From NCBI RefSeq assembly GCF_006965485.1, contig NZ_CP041360.1:4878501-4942500 (forward strand): a stretch of DNA of 64,000 nucleotides, read 5' to 3'. The notes beneath the pieces were generated by a model. It did not search any database. It was not told the origin of the DNA and worked only from the letters and a program-made list of their open reading frames with translations. The position numbers and the translations under genes are program-made. This DNA is from Spirosoma sp. KCTC 42546. GTDB lineage: Bacteria; Bacteroidota; Bacteroidia; Cytophagales; Spirosomataceae. Numbering within the stretch: the first letter of the stretch is position 1; every line of letters starts with the position of its first letter. Positions 52,632 through 60,487 of this stretch are shown here, in pieces.

Positions 52632-55600
52632 TTATAAAATACCCTTTGCCCGAAGGCCGTCATTCAGCCCATTGATCGTCCCGTTCATCTTATCAAGTAG
52701 TTCATTGGTCTTTTCCAGCCGGGCCGTGTTGGTATCGATTCGGTTGAGGGCCAGTAACTGCTGGTTCATGGTCGCATTGACCGATGCCTGACCAATCCGA
52801 ATGGCGTTGATCTGACCCGCCAGCACAGATGCCGTTTCCTCCGTTACGCCTTTGATAGCGCCCGACAAAGCCGTTCCCTGGCTGGCTTTTGAGCCGGTTG
52901 ACTTAAAAATATCCAGCCCGTATTGCTTGGCCGCATCCTGCGCGGAGGCTAACCCATCGTTGAATAGCTTCGTCAACTCATCGGCTTTACCAAAGAACCT
53001 TCCAAAATCATCCACCCAGTTATTATCCCCGTTAGGGCCTACACTGGCTTCGAGTTCTGCTTGTAACTGATCAAACTGTTTGGAGAAAACCTGATTAAAG
53101 ATTAACTGAGACAACAGGTTATCCAGAATCTTCGAGACTGAATCCCCAAAGGCCTGCGCAGATGAAGTGCCGTCTTCAAAGGCCCCGACCAGCGCATCAC
53201 GCAAATCACTACCCAGTGAACCGGCCAAAGTGCTGATTACTTGGGTTATTTTTTGGTGAGCCTCATCAATTTGTTTTTGCCACTCTATTGTGGTTTGAAC
53301 GAGGGCTTTTGTGCTGTCGTCAAGTAAATTATTGTCTATAAGACTCTGAGCAAGGGAGACATTGAGTTCGTCTACTCCATCTTTCGACTTCTGAATCAGG
53401 TTAGGGTACAAAGCCAATAGGCTTCCAAACTCATCTGCCTTTTTGGTTGCCCCGCCAAATAGTGAGGTAATTCCACCCACAATTCCACCCACCAAGCCAC
53501 CTATTACGGCTGTGACAGGGGCCGCAATACCACCAACAAGCGCACCGATAGCGGCACCCGTTGCGGCTCCTGAACTAATCAATTCGAGTGCTGATTTACT
53601 ATCAAGGACATCCTTTAGCCCCTCTTTCGCCCTCCCCTGTTGCAGTTTTTTAAGTGACTCCTGAAATTTTAGTTGTGCATCATTGTATTGATTGATGTCA
53701 TCTTTCAACTCGCCAATGCTATCCTGAACAAAGGCATTTCCTTTGCTTTTTGTCTGCAATCCCAATTGCTCATTAAGGAGTAGATTATACTGCTGTTGTT
53801 GATTGATGAGCGATTGATAGTAATCCGTTTCGGCTTTCTTTCGCTTTTCGGCTGCACTAGTGATAGCTGAAAAAATGCCGACCACCCCCTGAATGATTGT
53901 TCCGTATAGCTGGGATTTGTCAGCACCCGTTTTAAGTGCCTTGTTAACCAAATCCATGTTAGAGGCTAGGTTAACAAGTATGTTACCTACCTCGCCAGCC
54001 GAACCACCAACCTGTGAAAGCGCCTGACCAAATTGCCCGATATAGGACGAATACTGGCCAATGATTTTCTGCAAGCCCGTTCCGCCAGCCTGATTATTTA
54101 ATTCGTTAAGGTGAGCTAGAGCCTCCCTGTATAGCTCATTTTCAGTGCCAATGGTTGATTTTATTTTGTCAACTAGTTTTTGCTGCCTTTCTATCTCAAT
54201 CTTTTGGCGTTTTTCACCCTCAGCTAAAATTGCCTTAGTCGTGTTTTTGTATTCGTCGGTTTGTTCGATTTGACGACGCTGGAAGTCTTCAAGTGCCTGC
54301 TTTTCGTCTGCATTAATAGCATCTAAGCCCTCCTTATACTCCTGACCTCGATTGTTAACGTAACGCTTATCCAGCTCAGAACGTAATTGGTCATATTGTT
54401 TTTTAATAGCCAATTGCTGCTGTTCCGAACCTGCATAATTGACCAGAAACTGATTGAGCTGGTCTTTTAATTGCTGTTGGGTCTGGACAATTTCAGTGGC
54501 CACTAGCCGCCGAATCTCAAAATCCTCTTTAGAGATTGGTTTTTTATCAAATAGCTCACTTTGTTTCTGATTGAGAATAACAAGGTAATCGGAAAGGCTA
54601 CCCGCTTCCTGCTGAGCTTTTTGTAGTCCCTCGTTAAAGGCATCAAGTGCCGTTTTTTTACCAACTATGTTACTACGTTGATCAAGCAAGGTACCTAGAT
54701 TGCCCGTCTGACCGGGTGTTAGCCCTGCATTATCCCGTTCGTTTTCAAGGTTTGCAATTTGAGTGTTTAGGTAATCTAAATAGGATTGACCCGATACGAT
54801 CAGACCCGCAAACTGTCTGTCGGAAGCCTCTTTTCCGTACGCTTCGACCCACTGTGTATAAAGCTCGTATTGCTTTTGCTTTTCGGCTAATTCTTCGTCA
54901 AAGGATTTTACGGCCAGTTTTTTCCTAACTTCTTCTGCCTGCTGATCAGCCGCCAGTTTTTTGGCATTTAACTCATTGAGTTTAGCAATATCGGTTTTTG
55001 GAGTCTTCTGAATGAGTTCATCCATTTTCTTGCTGATGGACTCATAATACGAGATACTACCAAAGGGGCCGACCTTGTCAGCGTCTTTTTCGCTTTTGGT
55101 TTTTTCACCCGTCAACCGACGACGCTGCGCTTCAAGTGTATTGATTTGCCGCTGTATGGTCGCATTTTTGGCATCAGAATTTTCTAGACTTAACTGCTCT
55201 TTGTGGGCCGATATGGCCTCATCTAATTGCTTAATGGTTACCGCCCGAACGGCTTGCTTCGTGGTTTCAGCCTTAACGGTAGCATTGGCCGTTTCATCCA
55301 GAGCCTGTTGTTCTAACTTTAACTGCTCGCGGTAATCCTGCTCTTGTTTAGCTTTGTCAGCATTGAGTTTTCTATTCTGTTCGGTAATTGCTTTTGCTGC
55401 ATCAAAAGTACCTTCACTGCCCGCCTGACTAAGGTAAAGCATTGCTTTGTCTACAAAGCCAATTTCATTCTTACCAGCTTTGGCTTGAGATTCCCGCTGA
55501 AAGGATTCCGTAAACTTTCGGTCAAGTTCCTGTTGTTCGTATTTTCGCTTCAGTGCATCGACATACTCATTGATAGACTTCGTGCCAGCCTGCGTTTTAA

Positions 55601-56897
55601 TGCTATCCAGGGTTAAAGCGCTGAGGTGTTCAGGGGAAAGGGCGATTAAGTCCCTGAGTGCCTTATTGCGGGCATCTCGACTTAATTTTTCATTGTTAAT
55701 CGTGGTTTTTAACTGTTCGATTTTTGCCCGCTCTGTATCCGTCTGAGCATTTGCACTTTCTCTGGCTTCCCGCAAATCCTGTTCTATCTGTTGGGTAGCC
55801 GTTAGCTCCTTTTTATAGACAATAATGGCCGTTGTCAGGGCTATAATAGCCGTAGCCGCCAACACCCAGGGATTAGCAGAGGTGGCCAGATTAAAGGCAA
55901 TCTGAGCATCTTTGGCACTGCGTATCGTTGTGGCCAGACTTAGCCACGCCTGAACGTTTCCCGCAATATTAGCCGCGGCCTGAACAATAGCTGTAAGGGC
56001 TATGGCACTTTTATAGGCCCCATAGGTTGCGATTAATATCTTTAAGGGACCTAAGATTTGCTCATAACTTTCAACTATATCAGTTGCGCCAGAAATAATA
56101 CTCACCAAAAGGTCTTGATTATCCTTGCCAATCTGATTTAGCATGCCTTTCCAGGCATCAGCCAAATTAGAGGTTAATCCCGTCAGCGATTTGGCCTGTT
56201 CGGCCATTAAGCCGCCAAAATTGAGCTTGCCTGTGCCATCCACAAGACTTGTGATCGCCTGCTCAACTTCTTTGAAGCCTATTTTGCCAGAAGCGACCAT
56301 TTGCCTTATGTCACTTTCATTTACCTTTAGTAAACGAGATAATTCTGGAGTCAGATTTATACCCCTCTCTATCAGTTTGTTAAGGTCATCTTGCTGCGCT
56401 ATTCCCTGCGTTTTAATCTGGCCGTATGCCGCAACTAACTCAAGCAAATTTGAACCAGTGCCAGCCGCAATATCTCCCAATGTGGTGAGCGTAGGTATGA
56501 TACTCTGCACACTGAACCCGTAGGCCAACATTAACTTTTGAGCTTTGGCTATCTCATCAAGTTCAAAAGGGGTTTTGGCGGCAAATTCAATACCTTGCTT
56601 TAAAAATGCATCGGCTTTTGATTTGCTACCTAACAAAACTGTGTAAGCGACCTCTAAAGCCTGAACCTCTCCCCGAACTCGAATTAATTGTTGAGGCAAT
56701 TCCGACAAGCCAGCGAAAGCAAATGCACCCGCGGCCAACCGGCCCAAGTTTTTGAAAGAATCATCAATTTTCCCAGTCTCCCGAACGGCGGTAGTGGACA
56801 ACCCCAATATTCTTCTTTCCATTAGGTCCAAGCGGTTCATAAACTGAGAATCGTTTATGATCGCATCGAAGGACAGGGCACCCGAATTGGAGGTCAT
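52632..56897 (-). CDS. Phage tape measure protein
   Basis: The protein has 1421 residues. The N-terminal 250 residues carry the classical tape-measure domain (LKQGIEFAAKTPFELDEIAK, AAGTGSNLLELVAAYGQIKT, IERGINLTPELSRLLKV). Membrane-like stretches lie at about 280-360 and near 1170-1220 (Gly-rich GALVGGIAAPVTAVIGGLVG). Long charged coiled coils rich in Gln, Lys and Glu fill the remainder. The protein sets tail length and delivers DNA. By the usual rule of about 0.15 nm per residue it predicts a tail near 210 nm. The frame is intact. Confidence 0.92.
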   Translation of the reverse strand: MTSNSGALSFDAIINDSQFMNRLDLMERRILGLSTTAVRETGKIDDSFKNLGRLAAGAFAFAGLSELPQQLIRVRGEVQALEVAYTVLLGSKSKADAFLKQGIEFAAKTPFELDEIAKAQKLMLAYGFSVQSIIPTLTTLGDIAAGTGSNLLELVAAYGQIKTQGIAQQDDLNKLIERGINLTPELSRLLKVNESDIRQMVASGKIGFKEVEQAITSLVDGTGKLNFGGLMAEQAKSLTGLTSNLADAWKGMLNQIGKDNQDLLVSIISGATDIVESYEQILGPLKILIATYGAYKSAIALTAIVQAAANIAGNVQAWLSLATTIRSAKDAQIAFNLATSANPWVLAATAIIALTTAIIVYKKELTATQQIEQDLREARESANAQTDTERAKIEQLKTTINNEKLSRDARNKALRDLIALSPEHLSALTLDSIKTQAGTKSINEYVDALKRKYEQQELDRKFTESFQRESQAKAGKNEIGFVDKAMLYLSQAGSEGTFDAAKAITEQNRKLNADKAKQEQDYREQLKLEQQALDETANATVKAETTKQAVRAVTIKQLDEAISAHKEQLSLENSDAKNATIQRQINTLEAQRRRLTGEKTKSEKDADKVGPFGSISYYESISKKMDELIQKTPKTDIAKLNELNAKKLAADQQAEEVRKKLAVKSFDEELAEKQKQYELYTQWVEAYGKEASDRQFAGLIVSGQSYLDYLNTQIANLENERDNAGLTPGQTGNLGTLLDQRSNIVGKKTALDAFNEGLQKAQQEAGSLSDYLVILNQKQSELFDKKPISKEDFEIRRLVATEIVQTQQQLKDQLNQFLVNYAGSEQQQLAIKKQYDQLRSELDKRYVNNRGQEYKEGLDAINADEKQALEDFQRRQIEQTDEYKNTTKAILAEGEKRQKIEIERQQKLVDKIKSTIGTENELYREALAHLNELNNQAGGTGLQKIIGQYSSYIGQFGQALSQVGGSAGEVGNILVNLASNMDLVNKALKTGADKSQLYGTIIQGVVGIFSAITSAAEKRKKAETDYYQSLINQQQQYNLLLNEQLGLQTKSKGNAFVQDSIGELKDDINQYNDAQLKFQESLKKLQQGRAKEGLKDVLDSKSALELISSGAATGAAIGALVGGIAAPVTAVIGGLVGGIVGGITSLFGGATKKADEFGSLLALYPNLIQKSKDGVDELNVSLAQSLIDNNLLDDSTKALVQTTIEWQKQIDEAHQKITQVISTLAGSLGSDLRDALVGAFEDGTSSAQAFGDSVSKILDNLLSQLIFNQVFSKQFDQLQAELEASVGPNGDNNWVDDFGRFFGKADELTKLFNDGLASAQDAAKQYGLDIFKSTGSKASQGTALSGAIKGVTEETASVLAGQINAIRIGQASVNATMNQQLLALNRIDTNTARLEKTNELLDKMNGTINGLNDGLRAKGIL

Positions 56898-56910
56898 TGT
56901 GAGATAGTTG

Positions 56911-56949
56911 GGCTTATAAACTGCTTACAATATAAGTAGTTTATAAGCC
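56911..56949. promoter_or_regulatory. 17-bp inverted repeat just upstream of the tape measure gene
   Basis: GGCTTATAAACTGCTTA (56911-56927) and TAAGTAGTTTATAAGCC (56933-56949) pair with one mismatch and a 5-nt loop. It lies 14 nt before the tape measure ATG, in the leader or promoter region, and may be an operator or a translation-control hairpin. Confidence 0.55.
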
Positions 56950-57025
56950 AACTTTAATAGCCAAATTCTTTTATATTTCTCAGTTTAGAGCAAAATGAAT
57001 CAAGTAATGAAGCAAGTTTTGAAGC

Positions 57026-57069
57026 AAAAAAATACCCTTCAAATAACTAGTAGACAGCTATTTGAAGGG
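57026..57069 (-). terminator. Intrinsic terminator of the prophage lipoprotein gene
   Basis: On the minus strand an 11-bp perfect stem (57059-57069 with 57035-57045) is followed, after TA, by a run of seven T residues (57026-57032 on the plus strand read as A). Confidence 0.85.
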
Positions 57070-57110
57070 CACGATAAATGATCTAACGGTTATTGATATA
57101 CGCAATCTAT

Positions 57111-57704
57111 TTACAAATGTGATAGCAAAGCAAGTTGAGTGGGCCGAAACATGACAACATCATAAACAAGGGGGCTTAGATTGGGATCTGCCTGAACCTT
57201 TTGCCTTCTAACCTCAACCTCAACCCCACCCTTAATCCATACATCTGAAACACTACGGGTGGACATGTACTCCTGCCCAAAATGCTTTGTGAGGTATTTA
57301 CTTAAAATTAATGAACCGGCTGGCGTAGCACTTGTAGTTCCATGTGCAAGTAGTTTCAAGGCCACCAACTTATTCTGGTCAAACAAGGGTATAAATAAGG
57401 CATCTACGCTACCTGGTAAAGAGTCTGACTTAATTTCCAGAGCATAATCAGCTTTGCTATACCTAAATAAAGTTTTATTAGCCACCAATCGACTAAAATT
57501 ATAATCATAGTCCTGCTTACTCATACCAAATCTAAAGCCCAAGATGATGTTGTTATCAACTTTCGCCTTAAGGTTTTCCCTTCTGACACTATCAATTTGT
57601 TCGCCAGAAAAGGCAAATGATTTGGTTGACTCGGATTCAGTTTTTTTTGAGCAACCCCATAACAAGGAGAGGCTAAATAGTAACAAAACAAGGCGTACCT
57701 TCAT
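57111..57704 (-). CDS. Prophage-region lipoprotein, 197 aa
   Basis: From ATG 57704 (MKVRLVLLLFSLSLLWGC) the protein has a short lipoprotein signal with Cys18 at the lipobox, then a Ser/Lys/Glu-rich spacer. The body of about 150 residues has no recognisable motif (NNIILGFRFGMSKQDYDYNF, YLTKHFGQEYMSTRSVSDVW). It is monocistronic, with its own terminator. A lipoprotein expressed alone from a prophage may exclude other phages at the cell surface, as several superinfection-exclusion lipoproteins do; that is inference from position only. Confidence 0.65.
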   Translation of the reverse strand: MKVRLVLLLFSLSLLWGCSKKTESESTKSFAFSGEQIDSVRRENLKAKVDNNIILGFRFGMSKQDYDYNFSRLVANKTLFRYSKADYALEIKSDSLPGSVDALFIPLFDQNKLVALKLLAHGTTSATPAGSLILSKYLTKHFGQEYMSTRSVSDVWIKGGVEVEVRRQKVQADPNLSPLVYDVVMFRPTQLALLSHL

Positions 57705-57772
57705 AGGTCTAGGGAATTTATTTCCAGTCCCCAATATAGATGAAGGTTTGTAGTTACGCAACGTGAAAATTA

Positions 57773-57795
57773 CATGTAGCTACATAAAATATTGC
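57773..57795. repeat. 23-nt direct repeat, left copy
   Basis: The sequence begins CATGTAGCTACAT (a 12-bp palindrome ATGTAGCTACAT is included) and ends AAATATTGC. It matches 60410-60432 at 22 of 23 positions. Similar words continue after both copies (GGTAAAG, then TTTTAG). Confidence 0.75.
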
Positions 57796-58174
57796 TTCTA
57801 GGTAAAGGAAGGGATTAACATATCATTTTAGTGTTGTGGGTAGGTCTTAACCAATTGCCTCTTGAAAGGAGGAATTTTTGAGATTAAGACACGAGCCGCT
57901 TACTGGCTATCTACCATTTTCGTACTTTACTTCCCAAAGTACGAAAATGGCCCCTTGACTCCTCTCCTACTCGTATTGGGCATTGTGGTTGTGGAAGCCG
58001 ACAAACTAGTGATGAACTTACTGCTACGGAACGATTAAATTTAAAAACCAATATTTATTGATATTTTTTATGTAAGTTGCTTACCTCTTAGGTAATCACT
58101 TCACTCTGAGGCTCCTTCTCCGCCCCCTGCATTCTAAGCTGTCGGTCAAGCTACTTCATTACTAACCCTAGTAA
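57796..58174. other. Leader region of the rightward cassette
   Basis: No gene is seen. The region contains the first GTAC hairpin (57914-57950) and an AT-rich stretch with GTAAG-ttg-CTTAC just before 58090. No exact TTTG-N20-TAnnTTTG promoter was found ahead of the first cassette gene. Confidence 0.45.
57914..57950. repeat. GTAC hairpin, copy 1 (15-bp perfect)
   Basis: CCATTTTCGTACTTT (57914-57928) is exactly complementary to 57936-57950, with a 7-nt loop. The core TTTCGTAC/GTACGAAA recurs at 60042-60070 and 60139-60165. Confidence 0.75.
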
Positions 58175-58888
58175 ATGACACGGCATGCCAACGAATGGTC
58201 TGGTTCGAACCAACAGACTTTCTCCCGCTTTTATGATACCTACGCCCCTAAGCTATGGGGCCTTATTCTACGCGCCAAGCTGCCTACTTCGCGGTCCGAA
58301 CGTATTCTAAGCAGCACCTTCAAGAAGGCTTGGCCACAGCTTAGCCAGCAGACATCAACTAGTGCGTCTACGTTCACCTGGCTGCTCACCTTAGCTTACG
58401 GCGAGGGATTGCCGCCTATTCAACCAGCGGAACTCATGAAAAACGACAATCGTTCATCGCAACCTGTATACGTTCTACTGGCAGGCTGTTGCCCCGACGA
58501 TCAAGCCCTGCTCGCCCAGAGTTTGAAAACCAGTATGCCTCAGATCGAAATTGGCTTTATTCCAACAGTCAATCAGACATTACAGCATTTGCAAAACACG
58601 TCGCTTGAATCCAGGAAATTTCCTCGGCTACTGCTATTGAATGTAGAGAGAGCTGATGGCCAGTCCAATTGGCCGATTTTACAACAGATCAAAGTCAGTT
58701 ATCGTCAATTACCCATTGTGCTTATTAGTACGGATCAACAAGGTGAACTAGCGCTACAAGCCTATGACCTGGGTGTTAATTCATTTTTGGTCAAGTCGTT
58801 AGACTTGGATGAATGGCAAAAGAAACTGGATGCGCTTGCCGATTACTGGCTTTCCATTGTTACCTTACCTAATCAACAAAAAAGCTAG
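58175..58888 (+). CDS. Sigma region 2-like domain fused to degenerate receiver (PhyR-like layout)
   Basis: The protein has 237 residues. Residues about 13-80 follow the ECF sigma region 2 pattern: FSRFYDTYAPKLWGLILR, then SSTFKKAWPQLS and TFTWLLTLAYGEG, matching the usual YxxYxxxLyg...lqevFlkaW...tWLxxiAr. No sigma region 4 follows. Residues about 97-235 follow a receiver fold of the Rcp1 type: VYVLLAGCCPDDQALLAQSL, then FPRLLLLNVERADGQSNWPI, PIVLISTDQQGELALQAYDL, GVNSFLVKS and YWLSIVTLP. The phospho-acceptor Asp position reads Asn (LLLLN) and the helix-1 acidic pair is partly kept, so normal phosphorylation is unlikely. PhyR of Alphaproteobacteria joins a sigma-like domain to a receiver and titrates an anti-sigma factor. 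This could be an analogue, or a truncated sigma factor. It opens the four-gene cassette. Confidence 0.6.
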   Translation: MTRHANEWSGSNQQTFSRFYDTYAPKLWGLILRAKLPTSRSERILSSTFKKAWPQLSQQTSTSASTFTWLLTLAYGEGLPPIQPAELMKNDNRSSQPVYVLLAGCCPDDQALLAQSLKTSMPQIEIGFIPTVNQTLQHLQNTSLESRKFPRLLLLNVERADGQSNWPILQQIKVSYRQLPIVLISTDQQGELALQAYDLGVNSFLVKSLDLDEWQKKLDALADYWLSIVTLPNQQKS

Positions 58889-58925
58889 AGCGATTTAAAG
58901 GCCTGTCTTCCTACTTACTTGAGCT

Positions 58926-59435
58926 ATGGTATTTTTCTTAACGACGATGGATCAACAGGGGGCGTCTCGCGAGTTCTCCCTGATGGGTGACTTAGAGGTA
59001 GCCTGTAAACTCTTTGATCATATCGCCAAAAAAGGCCATATCCTGCTTAAAGCTAGCGTGGTAGATGGCGACCGATCTAGTGATATTCCCCTTGAATCAT
59101 TTTATGGACCAGCTAGCTGGCCCGTTATCGAAGCCCTTGAACGGGAATGGAGCAACATCTTGAGTAAGCCTATTAACATTCGATCTGTTTGTGCCCGCAA
59201 ACTTCCTGATATGATTTCTCGGCGAGTGGAGAGGCATCAAGCGTGCATTTTTCAGTTAGAGCAAGCTGTTGTCCTAGCCGAGCAACGGCTTCAACGCGTT
59301 TCTGCCACCATTCTGCGCGAACCCCACCGGGGTCGGATGCTGCATCAACTTGAAGGGGTTCTAAATCGCCACCAGCAAAACCTAGTTACCGAGCGAGCGA
59401 GCCTATCCAAATTCCTGGATCAAGCGACTCACTAA
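58926..59435 (+). CDS. Protein with a cassette-specific domain plus coiled coil (169 aa)
   Basis: Residues 1-83 (MVFFLTTMDQQGASREFSLM, then AKKGHILLKASVVDGD, IPLESFYG and IEALEREWSNIL) are clearly related to the whole 88-residue protein encoded at 59735. Residues about 100-165 are a Gln/Arg/Glu-rich helical region, probably a coiled coil. I do not recognise the shared domain. The gene starts 37 nt after the sigma-receiver gene on the same strand and is likely cotranscribed with it. Confidence 0.6.
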   Translation: MVFFLTTMDQQGASREFSLMGDLEVACKLFDHIAKKGHILLKASVVDGDRSSDIPLESFYGPASWPVIEALEREWSNILSKPINIRSVCARKLPDMISRRVERHQACIFQLEQAVVLAEQRLQRVSATILREPHRGRMLHQLEGVLNRHQQNLVTERASLSKFLDQATH

Positions 59436-59449
59436 ACAATCTATTAGTT

Positions 59450-59638
59450 ATGGAGAAAGACGTGACACTATTCTGGCAAGTGTATAAACAAACAGCTAGT
59501 ATCGAAACATGCATAGCGGAGCTAAAGCGAAAGGGCTTTAGTCAACTGGCTACCATCAAGGTATTATTGGTAGTATCTGCTATAAGCCTGGTAGACGCGG
59601 ATAAACTAGTCTCCAATTCACTGGCTTGGAGCAACTGA
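59450..59638 (+). CDS. Small helical protein (62 aa)
   Basis: The protein begins MEKDVTLFWQVYKQTASIET. The second half (TIKVLLVVSAISLVDADKLV then SNSLAW) has the spacing of the helix-turn-helix pair of the ribosomal bL12 C-terminal domain (IKxxRxxTGLxLxEAKxLV), a resemblance also found in small proteins with no ribosomal role. It lies 14 nt after the previous gene. Function unknown. Confidence 0.5.
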   Translation: MEKDVTLFWQVYKQTASIETCIAELKRKGFSQLATIKVLLVVSAISLVDADKLVSNSLAWSN

Positions 59639-59734
59639 AATTGGGGTAGTAAAACCCCGCTCGCTAAGTTTCAACTCATTGGTCAAACCCTTACAAGTGG
59701 TCATATGTATTAGGACTATATAACCTGATGGACT

Positions 59735-60001
59735 ATGATCTTCTTCATAACTACCCTCGATCGACAAGGTGATTACCGGCATTTTCACTTTGACCTGCCC
59801 GAATTAGAAACCGGCCTTGAGGTGTTGAATAGAATTGTTGCCAAAGGGGAAGTTTTAGTCAACGTGACTTTGATCGACGGTAGCAGCATCATCCACCTGC
59901 CTATAGCTGCTTTTGATGGCCAGCCTTGCCAAGCAGCTATTCATGCGTTAGAGCTGGATTGGCGTGAACTTCTCAACAGTACAATTGACAAAAAGGGTTA
60001 G
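59735..60001 (+). CDS. Stand-alone copy of the cassette domain (88 aa)
   Basis: The protein is a paralogue of residues 1-83 of the 169-residue protein: M(I/V)FF(I/L)TT(L/M)D(R/Q)QG opens both, AKG, a DG pair and an ALE..W segment align, and the spacing is constant. The predicted fold is beta-strands followed by two helices. It lacks the coiled-coil part. Two forms of one domain in one operon suggest a dimer pair or a regulator and its antagonist (inference). It is followed by two GTAC hairpins. Confidence 0.55.
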   Translation: MIFFITTLDRQGDYRHFHFDLPELETGLEVLNRIVAKGEVLVNVTLIDGSSIIHLPIAAFDGQPCQAAIHALELDWRELLNSTIDKKG

Positions 60002-60041
60002 TTCTACCCAGCATGTTAGCATGAATACGGCCATTCTGCCG

Positions 60042-60070
60042 TTTCGTACTTTTCTTCTTAAAGTACGAAA
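60042..60070. repeat. GTAC hairpin, copy 2
   Basis: TTTCGTACTTT (60042-60052) is exactly complementary to 60060-60070, with a 7-nt loop. It lies 40 nt after the last cassette gene and may end its transcript. Confidence 0.7.
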
Positions 60071-60138
60071 ATAGGCATGCTTTTAGGCTTCCAAACCCCC
60101 TTGAAACTTCCTATTTGGACGTTTTGCAATGGATTTAT

Positions 60139-60165
60139 TTTCGTACTATTCTAGGAAGTACGAAA
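60139..60165. repeat. GTAC hairpin, copy 3
   Basis: TTTCGTACT (60139-60147) is exactly complementary to AGTACGAAA (60157-60165), with a 9-nt loop. Confidence 0.65.
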
Positions 60166-60409
60166 GCGGGCTGTGTCGCTTTAAACGCCCGTTTTTACGA
60201 GACGGCCTGTCTAAGCTGAAAATGATATTTATAGAAGTTACTTAAGATCTCAAATTGCCATCTCGCGAAACAACGTTTCCTTTTTACTATCACACTTGAG
60301 TTTGTGAGTAATTGGAAACTTTTTTCTATACTACTAATGCTGGTGTTGACTCTACCATTAATGCACTACATTAAAATGTAGAATAAGTGTTACCTAAGCG
60401 GGCCTAAAT

Positions 60410-60432
60410 CATGTAGCTACATCAAATATTGC
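60410..60432. repeat. 23-nt direct repeat, right copy
   Basis: It matches 57773-57795 at 22 of 23 positions (A to C at position 14), in the same orientation. The two copies enclose the rightward cassette. Confidence 0.75.
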
Positions 60433-60448
60433 CGTTGGGTAAAGAAAT

Positions 60449-60480
60449 AGGCCGACATCGTTTTAGGGGATTGTCGGCCT
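60449..60480 (-). terminator. Hairpin terminator of the GIY-YIG gene
   Basis: AGGCCGACA (60449-60457) pairs with TGTCGGCCT (60472-60480), with a 14-nt loop, 8 nt beyond the GIY-YIG stop on the minus strand. A T-rich stretch follows in that direction. Confidence 0.65.
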
Positions 60481-60487
60481 GTTTCTG

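Larger units (their letters stand above)
60002..60487. other. 486-base gap with hairpins and a direct repeat, no gene seen
   Basis: The gap holds GTAC hairpins 2 and 3, the right copy of the 23-nt direct repeat (60410-60432) and the terminator of the leftward GIY-YIG gene. No credible reading frame was found. Confidence 0.5.

Noticed and set aside
57773..60432. Insertion sequence or integron interpretation of the cassette
   Set aside because: No transposase or integrase, the outer repeats are direct rather than inverted, and the GTAC hairpins do not look like attC sites.
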